A DNA stretch of 64,000 nt, from contig NZ_CP138332.1 in the NCBI RefSeq assembly GCF_033955345.1, positions 4,402,001-4,466,000 on the forward strand. The letters are read 5' to 3'. A model generated the notes under the pieces. It saw only the letters and a list, made by a program, of their open reading frames with translations, was not told the DNA's origin and did no database searches. The DNA is from Sphingobacterium bambusae. GTDB taxonomy: Bacteria; Bacteroidota; Bacteroidia; Sphingobacteriales; Sphingobacteriaceae. This document shows positions 1 to 8,634 of this stretch, piece by piece; the first letter of the stretch is position 1, and each line of letters starts with the position of its first letter. A program made the position numbers and the translations under genes.

Positions 1-333
1 TATACTCTCCTCAAGTTGTTTGCTCTCAACCCCCGCCTTATTCAGTTTAGGCACTTTCTGATAAACAACTTCAATAATGTCTTGATCCGGTATAGCTTTC
101 GGGAGTAATTCGTCAAGAGACTTTAACTTCAATGCCGTAGCTATTAATGTTAAATGCCTTATACTATATTTATCAGGCTGACCTAATGCTTCAACTTTCC
201 CAACAAAACTCTTGCTTAAGTTCATTAGTTCACTTAAATCGCGTTGAGAAATTCCTTTTTTCTCTCGGATCTCCCTAACCCGATTGATGATCTCGTAATC
301 AAGTCTTGATATTTTTACAGTATATGTTTTCAT
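1..333 (-). CDS. XRE-family helix-turn-helix regulator (partial, 3' end outside window)
   Basis: The reading frame is open from an ATG at 333 down to base 1, about 111 residues, and continues beyond the window. It begins MKTYTVKISRLDYEIINRVR and carries an XRE/Cro-type helix-turn-helix at about residues 15-65. Its core reads REKKGISQRDLSELMNLSKS, followed by FVGKVE, which is typical of this fold. The family binds operator DNA, often as a dimer and often autoregulating. A short dyad (GCTCC/GGAGC at 343-360) lies about 10 bases upstream of the start and could be its own operator. The tail after residue 70 is charged and not recognised. Whether this is a phage-type repressor, an antitoxin or a housekeeping regulator cannot be told without the missing end and its neighbour. 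Confidence 0.85.
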   Translation of the reverse strand, partial: MKTYTVKISRLDYEIINRVREIREKKGISQRDLSELMNLSKSFVGKVEALGQPDKYSIRHLTLIATALKLKSLDELLPKAIPDQDIIEVVYQKVPKLNKAGVESKQLEESI

Positions 334-342
334 TAAAAAAAT

Positions 343-360
343 GCTCCGATTATTTGGAGC
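343..360. promoter_or_regulatory. Dyad upstream of the XRE gene
   Basis: GCTCC and GGAGC form an inverted repeat separated by eight A/T-rich bases, 10 bases upstream of the XRE start codon. The position fits an autoregulatory operator. On the plus strand it is followed by a T-rich run, so a weak terminator is the alternative reading. Confidence 0.3.
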
Positions 361-529
361 GTTTGTTTTTTGTTACTATCTTTGAATCAATATATAAGCG
401 ACAATAATGAGGTGAGCTTTTGCTTACTTCGATTACGATGTCACTCGCAGTAGAAAACCGCTAAATTTCCATGTGAGTTGACCGTGGGTTCGCTATCTAT
501 TGGATTTTATTATCTTTGAAGATAGTAGT

Positions 530-640
530 CCAGTAGGGCGAACTTCATGTCAGACTCTGTGGAACTAGAACTTCCATTCTAGTGGCTCTTAGCGGTGCCT
601 CTACCAGAGCTTTGGAGTTCGCCCTATTGGTTTTACCAAT
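530..640 (+). ncRNA. Candidate structured small RNA
   Basis: Bases 530-544 pair with 616-630 to give a 15-bp outer stem (one G-U pair if RNA). Inside it, ACTAGAA (564-570) pairs with TTCTAGT (577-583) around a six-base loop, and CTCTG near 555 can pair with CAGAG near 606. A second hairpin, ATTGGT/ACCAAT, follows at 626-640 and overlaps the end of the outer stem. A perfect Bacteroidota -7 element, TATCTTTG, lies at 511-518, about 12 bases before the stem, which argues for transcription of the plus strand. It is not tRNA-like (no T-arm) and no reverse transcriptase or maturase lies nearby in the window. Strand and function are inferred. Confidence 0.4.
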
Positions 641-1236
641 TAAGCCAACTTCTCCAGCTTTCCGAGTAAACATCTTTATCCTATATAAACCATAAAGAAT
701 TATGAGGAGACGATTAAACAGCAAGCAACAACAGCATCCGCGATCTACAGTAGATCGAGCGGGGCAGCATTCCCTCAATATAAGCTATAAGAACGTAAAG
801 CGCCCACCGGCTTAGGGGGGCAAAAGATAAAGCAGACAAGCCCGCAAGCTAGGCGTGCGCATCCATCCCATATGGATGCTACTCAAATTCTACACACCAA
901 AAAAACACGTTTTTAGCCTGTGGAATATATAGATTGTCTGTACCGGTCGCCTTTTTATACCAAGAAGGGCAAGAGTGTATCGAGCCAAGCGGTTAATAAC
1001 AGCAAACGGTTTATACTTTAGCTTTTATAAATCTAACTGTTTTTTTTCTGATTGGCAAGAGTGGGTAAACACATTTCTACTCTTCGAGATATGCGAGGGT
1101 GGCCGGTTTTGTAATTAATTTTCCGAAATGGATTGTTGTACAGTGTATTATAGACCTTTGTGAAAACCGCTTTTTATTCCGTTTCGGCTTTTTTTTAAGA
1201 CATAAGGATTTGTTTTGGGTTGTTGCTAGTGGGAGG
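641..1236. other. Intergenic, no gene recognised
   Basis: No convincing coding frame or RNA gene was seen here. One 8-bp hairpin (GCATCCAT at 859-866 with ATGGATGC at 872-879) is present, and the end of the stretch is A/T-rich. Short open frames in both strands lack family resemblance and overlap structured DNA. Confidence 0.5.
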
Positions 1237-1480
1237 GGGAAGATTGCCGCGGCCTCGTTCCTCGGCCTCGCAATGACGAAGGATAGTTACTCGAGCTCGC
1301 CGTAACGATGGTTCGTTAATGGCTTCGCTATAACGAAGGGTCGTAACTCGACCTCGGCATAAGCACGCTCCCCAAAACAAAGCCACTAAAAAGCCAAGAA
1401 TATGCAGAATATGCAACACCAGCCCCGCTTGGGGCGGGCACACCTGTCGCGGACGGCAGGGCGGCGCCCCTATGTACCCT
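1237..1480. repeat. Dispersed extragenic repeat cluster
   Basis: Bases 1240-1280 read, on the minus strand, like the widespread TCATTGCGAGG..GCAATC extragenic repeat. They are followed to about 1365 by degenerate units of roughly 30 bases with the pattern cg-taacga-gg-tcgtaa. A G/C-rich segment at about 1415-1470 (CCCCGCTTGGGGCGGGCA, then CCTGTCGCGGACGGCAGG) is also palindromic. This last part overlaps the longest possible reading of the next gene, suggesting that gene really starts further downstream. Confidence 0.45.
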
Positions 1481-2904
1481 TTCGGCGCCGCTATGCGGGC
1501 TATCCGCATCCGCCGCAGGCACAACTGCAACTGCTCATGGCCCTGCTGTGGGCGCTATGGGCGCTGATGCGCCAAGTCGCGCGCTTCCTTTGGAGCGGGC
1601 GGCTAAAAAGAAAACCCAGCCTACGGCGACCCTTGATGTGTGTATTGCCGCTATTGCTGCTGAGCATGGTGGCAGGCCCATCAGGCGCACAGCAGGGAGG
1701 GACGAAAGCACCCCTAGCCGCTTTACGCATAGGCGATGCGCTGCCGCCCACCTTTTGGGATACCCCGCTACAGCTGCTGCATGGCGGGCAGGAACCTAGG
1801 CCGGGCAGCCTACGCGAATATGCCGATAGCGAGCTGCTGCTGCTCGATTTTTGGCATACCAGCTGCGCCAGCTGCATCAGCTCCATGCGCCATGCCGAGG
1901 CGCTGCAGGCGCAGTTTAAGGGGCGGCTGCAGGTATTGGCCGTGACCGTGCAAGATGCCGCTACGGTGCAGCGCTTTGCTGCCCACAACGAAGCGCTGCA
2001 GCAGAGCCGCCTGCCACTGCTGCTGCAGGATAGCCTGCTGAAAAGCTACTTCCCGCACCGCCTGCTGCCGCACCTCGTCTTTATACGCCACAACAGGCTG
2101 CAGCACATTGGCGGCAGCGAGGCCATGGACGAGGCTGCCATAGCCGCCCTGCTAAACGATAGCGACAGCAGTTTTGCCCTATATAAGGACGACTTTGCCG
2201 AGCAGCGGCCCCTGCTGTCGGCAGGGGGCATAGCCAGCGAGGGCAGCCTATACTACAGCCTGCTAACGGGCTACCGCCGCGATGCGGCGGCAGTGGTGGG
2301 CCTGCTGCCCGACACGCTGGGCAGCAGCAAAAGGCTATACCGCTACAACCAGTCGCTGCAGCAGCTGCTGAGCTATGCGCTAGATAGCAGCCCGGTGGAT
2401 AAAAACCGGATAGTCTTTGAAGATACCGAACTGAACCTCGCGGCCACGGCCTACCACCGCCACATGGGCGACAGGCTGCAATGGCTGCTGCGGCACAGCT
2501 ACTGCTACGAGGCGCAGCTGCCGCTGCACACGCCCGATAGCAGCATAAGGCAGGGGCTGCTGACGAGCATCGAGCAGGCGCTAGGCTTGCGCTGCAGCTT
2601 GGCGGAGCGCGAGATACCGGTGTTGCGCCTGGCGGCGCCGAACCGACCGACAGAAGGACCGCAGGAGGGGCGCTTTGCGCTATCATACCTCATTGATGCC
2701 TACAACAGGTTGCCTAGCGCGCTGCCCCTGCTAGACCCCGATAACTTGGCGGCGCACTGCTTTGTGGAGCGGCGCAGCTTGGCCGACTGCACGGCCGAGC
2801 AGCTGCTGGCGGCCATGCGCGAGGCGGGGCTGCAACTGCGCGAAGAGCGCGCCACACTGCCCATATGGCTGATAAAGGGAAGGAGGGCACATGAACAGAA
2901 TTAA
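1402..2904 (+). CDS. TlpA-like thioredoxin-fold protein with C-terminal extension
   Basis: A thioredoxin-like domain spans about residues 110-250 of the longest frame, with the redox motif WHTSCASC (CxxC) after the strand LLLLDF. This suggests a thiol-disulfide oxidoreductase in the periplasm or outer envelope. About 230 further residues follow. They contain a segment resembling DUF3738-type domains (ALGLRCSLAEREIPVLRL), which is a weak match. The frame opens at 1402, but its first 50 codons are Arg-rich and overlap extragenic repeats. ATG codons at 1567 or 1636 would place a membrane-targeting stretch (CVLPLLLLSMVAG) near the N terminus and are more likely starts. It overlaps the following SusC gene by 14 bases, so the two are co-transcribed. 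Base composition is markedly G/C-rich, as in the rest of this operon. Confidence 0.7.
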   Translation: MQNMQHQPRLGRAHLSRTAGRRPYVPFRRRYAGYPHPPQAQLQLLMALLWALWALMRQVARFLWSGRLKRKPSLRRPLMCVLPLLLLSMVAGPSGAQQGGTKAPLAALRIGDALPPTFWDTPLQLLHGGQEPRPGSLREYADSELLLLDFWHTSCASCISSMRHAEALQAQFKGRLQVLAVTVQDAATVQRFAAHNEALQQSRLPLLLQDSLLKSYFPHRLLPHLVFIRHNRLQHIGGSEAMDEAAIAALLNDSDSSFALYKDDFAEQRPLLSAGGIASEGSLYYSLLTGYRRDAAAVVGLLPDTLGSSKRLYRYNQSLQQLLSYALDSSPVDKNRIVFEDTELNLAATAYHRHMGDRLQWLLRHSYCYEAQLPLHTPDSSIRQGLLTSIEQALGLRCSLAEREIPVLRLAAPNRPTEGPQEGRFALSYLIDAYNRLPSALPLLDPDNLAAHCFVERRSLADCTAEQLLAAMREAGLQLREERATLPIWLIKGRRAHEQN

Positions 2905-5900
2905 GCAAGGTGTGAGCAGGGCGCTAGGGCTGCTGCTCGCTATGCTGCCACTGCTCGTCATGGCGCAGCCTGCGCTACAGCTCACGGTGCGCGACAGCCT
3001 CACGCAGCAGGAGATCGTGGGCTACAACATCGCCATCAATGGGCGGGTGTTAAAGGTCGCCGAGGGCAGGGTAGACCTCTCGTCCTTTAGCAGTCCCTAC
3101 CTGCTGCGCATCACGCATGTGGGCTATGTGGCGCACGAGCGCAGCTATGCCACGCTGGGCGAGCGCCTGCAGGTGTTGCTGCGCGGCGAGCAGCAGCTGG
3201 AGGAGGTGCAGGTAAACACGGGCTACCAAAAGATCAGCCAAGAGCGCCTCACGGGCTCGGTAGACCGCATTGGCCGCGAGCTGCTAGAGCGCTCGCCGGT
3301 ATCAAACATCTTGAACCGGCTGGAGGATATAACGCCGGCCATCGCCTTTGACAGGCGTCGCTTTACCTATAACTACCCCAACGCTACAGACAACAACCTG
3401 ACCGTGCGCGGCATAAGCACCATAAACAGCGAGGCGCGGCCTTTGATTGTGCTAGACAACTTCCCTTATGATGGGGCCATAGAAACCATAAACCCCAACG
3501 ATGTGGAGAGCATCTCGGTGCTGAAGGATGCCGCGGCATCGTCCATTTGGGGGGCGCGGGCCGGCAATGGGGTTATCGTGATCACGACCAAGAAGGGGCG
3601 CGCACAGGATGTGCCGCGCATCAACTTGGTGAGCAATCTAAGCATCGGCGCCCAGCCCGACTTCTTTCGCCTGCGGCAGGCGGGCAGCTCGGCCTATATT
3701 GATATGGAGATGCTGCTCTTTGCGCGGGGCTTCTATGATGCGCAGATCAACAACCCACGGCCGCCGGCGCTCTCGCCGGTGGTGGAGCTGCTGCGCCTGC
3801 AGCGCGAGGGCAGCCTGGCCGAGGCCGACCTGCAAGCACAGCTGGATGTGCTGCGCGGCATAGACATACGGCAGGACTATAGGGACTATTTTTACCGCCC
3901 CTCGGTAGACCAGCGCTATGCGCTAAACATGAGTGGCGGCGGCGAGCGCAACGGCTACTACCTCTCGGCGGGCTATGATGGGCAGCAGCCTTTCTTGCGC
4001 GAGAATAGCACGCAGCGCATCACGATGAACAGCGCCTACAACCACAAGCTGGGCACGCGCCTCGAGCTGCAGGGCAAGCTGATGTTTAGCCGCCTGCTAG
4101 ACACACGTTCGCCTTTTGGCTATGAGCAGGTGCCGCTGTATCCCTATGCCGACCTGGTGGACGAGCAGGGGCAGGCTATGCCGGTAAACTTTCGCTATAG
4201 CAGCCGCTACCTCGACGGGCTGGAGGAGCGCGGCCTGCTGGACTGGCGCTACCGCCCCTACGACGAGCTGCGCAATAGCGACAACCAATCGGTCGCCAAC
4301 GAGCTGCTGCTCGACTTGGGCGCTACCCTGCGCCTCTTGCCGGGGCTAAGCTACAGCATAAGCGGGCAGGCGGCCTTTAACAATACCAAGTCAGAGATTA
4401 TGAGCGCTGTGGAGTCTTACCTCGCGCGCGGCCTCATCAACCTGTTTACCCGCGAGCAGGGCGGCAGCCTGCAATATGGCATTCCGATGGGCGCCATTTT
4501 GGAGCGCAACAACAGCGAACGGCAGTCGCTGGCCCTGCGCAACCAGCTGAACTACGAGCGCAGCCTGGCCACGCACCATCGCCTATCGGCCATGCTGGGC
4601 ATGGAGCTGCGTGAGGTGAGCAGCGGCGCCGACGGCAGCCGCCTCTATGGCTACAACCCCAGCAACCTCACCTTCCTGCCGGTGGATATGGCCAGCCTGC
4701 TGCCCACCATCGATAACCTAGGCGGCACGCAGCGTCTAGGCAACGCGGGCTTCAGCCGCACATCATTCACCGACCGCTTCGTATCCTACTATGCCAACCT
4801 GGCCTACAACTACCGCGATAGGTATGATGTATATGGCAGCGCGCGCCGCGATGCATCCAACATCTTTGGCGTGGATACCAACAACAAATGGGCACCCCTG
4901 TGGTCAGTAGGCGCCGCCTGGAACATACAACAGGAGGGTTTTTGGCACAGCGACTTGCTATCGCAGCTGAAACTGCGCCTTTCCTATGGGCACAGCGGCA
5001 ATGTGAACAATAGGGTGGCGGCACTGACCAGCATAAGCCACACCACGCAGCTGGGCACCTTTGGCCGTATGCCCCTAGCCGCGCTGGCCACGCCGCCAAA
5101 TCCTTCCCTGCGCTGGGAGATGGTGAAAACGCTAAACCTAGGGCTCGACTTTGCCTTGCTGCACAGCCGCCTGAGCGGATCCATAGACCTTTACCGCCGC
5201 CGATCGGTAGACCTCATTGCCAGCACACCCGTAGACCCCACGGTGGGCTTTAGGTGGCTAACCATGAATAGCGCCAACCTAGAGGGTAAGGGCATGGACC
5301 TGCAGCTAAATAGCCGAAACCTGCGCGGCGCCCTGCAGTGGTCTAGCAACCTGCTACTGAGCTACAACAAGGTGATGGTGACCCAATATATGGGCGAAGC
5401 CCGGCCGGTGATGAGCACCTTGCAGGATGTGGCTCCGCTAGAGGGATACCCGGCCTTTGGGGTGTTTAGCTACCGCTGGGCAGGGCTCAACCCCGAGACG
5501 GGCGACCCCATAGGTTTTCTCAACGGCGAGCGTAGCGAAGACTGGCGCAACATGATCAACAACTCGCCCATTGAAGAGCTGCGCCTACATGGCACGGCCA
5601 CCCCGCAGTGGTTTGGCGCCCTGCGCAACGATTTGCGCTACCGTAATATCTTGCTATCGGTCAATGTGGGCTTTCGCTTTGCCTATTTCTTTCGGCAGCG
5701 CACACAGAGCTTTAGTGCTTTTGGCAGTTGGCGCCCCCTAGAAGCTAGCTTCCTGCAGCGCTGGCAACAGCCGGGCGACGAACAGCACACAAATGTGCCT
5801 TCTTTTGCATATCCCTTTGATACCTTTCGCAACGCATTCTACAACGGGGTAGAGGCCAATGTGCTGCAGGGCGATGTCATTCGCCTCAACGATATACGAC

Positions 5901-6073
5901 TGACCTACCAATTGGGGAGCTGGCGCGGCCTGCGCAGTGTGGAGCTCTTTGGGCTGCTCTCTAATGTAGGCATCCTGTGGCGCGCCAACCGCGAAGGTTG
6001 GGATCCGGCAACGCCGATTAATGAACTGGGCCTGCCGCGCAGCGCCTCTTTTGGTTTAAGTATAGGACTTTGA
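2891..6073 (+). CDS. SusC/RagA-family TonB-dependent outer-membrane transporter
   Basis: The protein has 1060 residues, normal for the family. A signal peptide (LLLAMLPLLVMA) is followed by a carboxypeptidase-regulatory-like beta domain (about 27-100). The plug domain carries the SusC signatures TVRGISTINSEARPLIVLDN and VESISVLKDAAASSIWGARAGNGVIVITTKKG-type text around residues 170-235, and a 22-strand barrel region follows. It would import oligosaccharides or peptides across the outer membrane with TonB energy, paired with the SusD-like lipoprotein 24 bases downstream. No glycoside hydrolase or dedicated regulator accompanies this pair, so its substrate is unknown. The conserved TonB box is not obvious by eye. 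Confidence 0.95.
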   Translation: MNRIKQGVSRALGLLLAMLPLLVMAQPALQLTVRDSLTQQEIVGYNIAINGRVLKVAEGRVDLSSFSSPYLLRITHVGYVAHERSYATLGERLQVLLRGEQQLEEVQVNTGYQKISQERLTGSVDRIGRELLERSPVSNILNRLEDITPAIAFDRRRFTYNYPNATDNNLTVRGISTINSEARPLIVLDNFPYDGAIETINPNDVESISVLKDAAASSIWGARAGNGVIVITTKKGRAQDVPRINLVSNLSIGAQPDFFRLRQAGSSAYIDMEMLLFARGFYDAQINNPRPPALSPVVELLRLQREGSLAEADLQAQLDVLRGIDIRQDYRDYFYRPSVDQRYALNMSGGGERNGYYLSAGYDGQQPFLRENSTQRITMNSAYNHKLGTRLELQGKLMFSRLLDTRSPFGYEQVPLYPYADLVDEQGQAMPVNFRYSSRYLDGLEERGLLDWRYRPYDELRNSDNQSVANELLLDLGATLRLLPGLSYSISGQAAFNNTKSEIMSAVESYLARGLINLFTREQGGSLQYGIPMGAILERNNSERQSLALRNQLNYERSLATHHRLSAMLGMELREVSSGADGSRLYGYNPSNLTFLPVDMASLLPTIDNLGGTQRLGNAGFSRTSFTDRFVSYYANLAYNYRDRYDVYGSARRDASNIFGVDTNNKWAPLWSVGAAWNIQQEGFWHSDLLSQLKLRLSYGHSGNVNNRVAALTSISHTTQLGTFGRMPLAALATPPNPSLRWEMVKTLNLGLDFALLHSRLSGSIDLYRRRSVDLIASTPVDPTVGFRWLTMNSANLEGKGMDLQLNSRNLRGALQWSSNLLLSYNKVMVTQYMGEARPVMSTLQDVAPLEGYPAFGVFSYRWAGLNPETGDPIGFLNGERSEDWRNMINNSPIEELRLHGTATPQWFGALRNDLRYRNILLSVNVGFRFAYFFRQRTQSFSAFGSWRPLEASFLQRWQQPGDEQHTNVPSFAYPFDTFRNAFYNGVEANVLQGDVIRLNDIRLTYQLGSWRGLRSVELFGLLSNVGILWRANREGWDPATPINELGLPRSASFGLSIGL

Positions 6074-6097
6074 GCGGCAAACGGATAGCCGCTCCTT

Positions 6098-7441
6098 ATG
6101 GAAAAAATTATGATACGGATATTATACCTGCTGCTGGCCAGCCTAGCTTGCGCGGCCTGCAGCAACTACCTCGACATGAAGCCCAATGCCAGCCTCTCGA
6201 CCATCGAAACACTGGCCGATTTGCGCGCCTTGCTAGATAATGAATTTGTGATGAGCACGCAGACCCTAGCCGGGGAGGATATGGCCGACAATTATTTTGT
6301 GCTGGACCAAACGTGGAATGCCTCGAGCAACGAGGGCGACCGCAACCGATATACTTGGCAAGTAACGGAAAACAATGGCGTGGATTGGATAGGCATGTAT
6401 GAAGAGATTTACTATGCCAATGTGGTGCTAGAAGGGTTGGAGGGCCTGCGCCCTTCGCCGGATATGGATAGCTACAACGAAATAAGGGGTACTGCCCTCT
6501 ACTACCGCGGCTTGGCTTTTTCGGAGCTGCTGCTGCTCTATGCCATGCCCTATCGCCATGGGGCGGATGGCAGCGGACTGGGGGTGCCGCTGCGCACCTC
6601 CGCAGATTTGAACCAGTTTTTCTCGCGCGCCAGCATAAGCGAGAGCTATGATAGGGTATTTGCGGATCTGGAAGAGGCGGCCGCGCTGCTGCCTCTGACC
6701 ACAGCCACGCTGCTACGGCCCTCTCGGCTGGCAGCTTGGGGGCTGATGGCGCGGGTGGCCTTTGATATTGGCGACTATGAACGCGCTTTCCGCCTATCGG
6801 AACAGCTGCTGCAGCAAAAGAGTGACCTGCTAGACTATGGGCAGATTAATCCGGCACTTGCCATACCCTTCCAGCCGCTAAACAGCGAGGTGGTTCATCT
6901 TACATATAGGTATAGTGCTTTCCTAGTACAATCAAGGGGGATTGTGGATCCGGAAATATATGCCTCCTATGCTGAGGGGGACTATCGAAAATCGCTTTTT
7001 TTTGCCGTGAATGCCAATGGGCATCCGGTGTTTAAGGGAAGCTATACGGAGATTAACCTGATGCAGTTTACCGGTATCAGCACGGCTGAGATGCTGCTGA
7101 CAAATATGGAGGCTGCGCTGCGCACGGGACGACTGGCCGAGGCTCGAATGCGCTTGCCCGCCTTTCTGCAGGCACGCTATGCACCCAACGCGCGACCCAA
7201 CAGCAATGGTGAAGCGGCCGAACTATTGGCCCTGCTGCAGTCCGAGCGCCGAAAAGAACTGATCTTCAGAAACCGCCGATGGGCTGATATACGGCGCCTT
7301 AACTTGGAAGGAGCAAACATTAGCTTGACAAGGGAGCTCAATGGGCAACGCTACCTACTGGAGCCCAATAGCCTGCGCTATGCCTTGCTTATTCCGCTAG
7401 AGGCTATACGCTATTCGCGAATTACGCAAAACCCACGATAG
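6098..7441 (+). CDS. SusD/RagB-family surface lipoprotein
   Basis: The protein has 447 residues, somewhat short for SusD. The lipobox CAAC and the following SNYLDMKPNAS match the usual SusD N terminus, in which the lipidated cysteine precedes a D-x-P motif. Tetratricopeptide-type helices include the typical EIRGTALYYRGLAFSELLLL segment at about residue 130, and ERRKELIFRNRRWADIRRLN near the C terminus is the conserved SusD ending. It acts as the surface lid of the adjacent SusC transporter. The first ATG is at 6098; the ATG at 6110 (MIRILYLL) gives a more standard signal peptide. The gene ends at a strong hairpin shared with the convergent gene. Confidence 0.93.
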   Translation: MEKIMIRILYLLLASLACAACSNYLDMKPNASLSTIETLADLRALLDNEFVMSTQTLAGEDMADNYFVLDQTWNASSNEGDRNRYTWQVTENNGVDWIGMYEEIYYANVVLEGLEGLRPSPDMDSYNEIRGTALYYRGLAFSELLLLYAMPYRHGADGSGLGVPLRTSADLNQFFSRASISESYDRVFADLEEAAALLPLTTATLLRPSRLAAWGLMARVAFDIGDYERAFRLSEQLLQQKSDLLDYGQINPALAIPFQPLNSEVVHLTYRYSAFLVQSRGIVDPEIYASYAEGDYRKSLFFAVNANGHPVFKGSYTEINLMQFTGISTAEMLLTNMEAALRTGRLAEARMRLPAFLQARYAPNARPNSNGEAAELLALLQSERRKELIFRNRRWADIRRLNLEGANISLTRELNGQRYLLEPNSLRYALLIPLEAIRYSRITQNPR

Positions 7442-7443
7442 GA

Positions 7444-7470
7444 AAGAGGGCCACTCGCCGAGGCCCTCTT
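7444..7470. terminator. Bidirectional hairpin terminator
   Basis: AAGAGGGCC (7444-7452) pairs perfectly with GGCCCTCTT (7462-7470) around a nine-base loop. It lies between the stop of the SusD gene and the stop of the convergent small gene, so it can serve both. T-runs are short. Confidence 0.65.
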
Positions 7471-7488
7471 CCATGGATCAGCGAAACC

Positions 7489-7836
7489 TTAGTTTCTCAA
7501 CTTGATTGTGTTTGTCGATATGCGCGTATCGATAACACCCATAATCTCGTTGACCAAAGCTGTTTCCAACACGGCCTCTCCCTGCGCACCGGCAGGAGCC
7601 TGTACGGAACAGAGCTCAGCACCACCAGAGCATGGTGGTTCTGCATCCAACAGCGTGTAGTTCTCTGGATTTTCAATGTCTGTTCTGTTTTGAGTGTCAC
7701 CGTGGTATGTAAACCATTGATCAGTAAGCGTGGGCGCAGCTTTGCTGTTCCAAGCTTTTACGCTAACGAATAGGCCACATACCAAGATAAGGGCCAAGAT
7801 GCCGACAAGTAGTCGGCTATTTATTGATTTTGCCAT
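7489..7836 (-). CDS. Small secreted protein, DUF6520-like
   Basis: About 115 residues from the ATG at 7836; a GTG five codons upstream is the alternative. A hydrophobic segment (LLVGILALILVCGLFVSV) at about residues 8-25 is a signal peptide or membrane anchor. The rest is a short domain with QWFTYHGDT, an ENPENYTLLDAEPPCSGG segment and a second cysteine (ELCSVQAP). This arrangement resembles the small exported DUF6520 proteins common in Bacteroidota, whose function is not known. It stands alone, convergent with the SusD gene. The family assignment rests on pattern only. Confidence 0.6.
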   Translation of the reverse strand: MAKSINSRLLVGILALILVCGLFVSVKAWNSKAAPTLTDQWFTYHGDTQNRTDIENPENYTLLDAEPPCSGGAELCSVQAPAGAQGEAVLETALVNEIMGVIDTRISTNTIKLRN

Positions 7837-8634
7837 AAGCTTTCTGTGCACTTGTAGATCAGTGCGAACTTTTTGTTAAACCTGTATTGCAGACAGCTGC
7901 TGCTGTTTATGCAGGCTGCCGATAGAGATGCGCTCTGGCTACCAAAGCGCAGGGGAAGTAGAGAGATACTGCAGGCGCTAGGCGCCGGAATAGGGCAAAT
8001 TTTCGCGACGAAAACCTCCTTGCTGAATGGCGCTGCTTCGGGCTGCAGCGGCCTGCTGCGCCAGCGCCTATATTTGGCAAGCAGCGAAGGGGCCGATGTT
8101 CAGTATGCGCCTTCAAGCTAAGCGCAGGGGCAACCTGCCTACCGCGCGCTAGACCCGGCATAACCGGCTGCCGGACAGGCTGGCTGTCCAACTGGCACTG
8201 CAGCGGGCTGACCTGTGGGCCTAAGCGCTGTTTCGAAAGAGCACCTCGACAAGGGGATATCTCCAAGATGAAAGGGGCGAGTTTCATAATGCTTTTCTTG
8301 CAAAGAAGGCCTATGTAAACCAACATAACAAGGGCTGGAAAGCCCAAAAAAGGCTAATATGTATGTTTTGGACATAGTATAGCGAAAAAAATAGCGCAAT
8401 ATGTAGGTTTTAACCATAGTGTGAAAAGTCTAAAAATGGAGTGTATCAAAATTTCCTCCCAGTTATTTCGTGTCCGTTTGACGCTTTTAGGAAACATTTT
8501 GTAACAAAATAATAGACCTTATGCTTAATTGATTGCTATTTGGTTAAAAATTTTGGTTTTAAGGTTTTGTTTTTACTATATTAGCTTTAAGAATTTGAAT
8601 TTACATCCATAGGATAAAAAAGCTAACCATTATA
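7837..8634. other. Intergenic, no gene supported
   Basis: About 800 bases without a convincing gene. Open frames exist in both strands near 7873-8347 but are rich in Arg/Leu/Ala, lack domain features and contradict each other. A 6-bp hairpin GGACAG/CTGTCC is at 8173-8189. The last 200 bases are strongly A/T-rich, as expected of a promoter region for the gene at 8635, with TAGCTTTA at 8582-8589 as a weak -7 candidate. Confidence 0.5.
8356..8422 (+). promoter_or_regulatory. Pair of direct repeats 42 bp apart
   Basis: AATATGTATGTTTTGGACAT begins at 8356 and AATATGTAGGTTTTAACCAT at 8398; both continue with AGT. The spacing of 42 bases is about four helical turns. They lie about 215 bases upstream of a LytTR-type regulator gene, a family that typically binds direct repeats, so autoregulation is possible. 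Confidence 0.35.

Noticed and set aside
530..640. tRNA, retron or group II intron remnant
   Set aside because: There is no T-arm or anticodon arm of tRNA type, and no reverse transcriptase or maturase gene nearby in the window.
545..778. 77-codon minus-strand frame over the inverted-repeat structure
   Set aside because: It is encoded by the stem-loop arms and lacks protein-like features; a structured RNA explains the pattern better.
7907..8347. 146-codon open frame on the minus strand (and an overlapping plus-strand frame at 7873-8121)
   Set aside because: Arg/Leu/Ala-rich text without domain, promoter or conservation clues; the two frames exclude each other.
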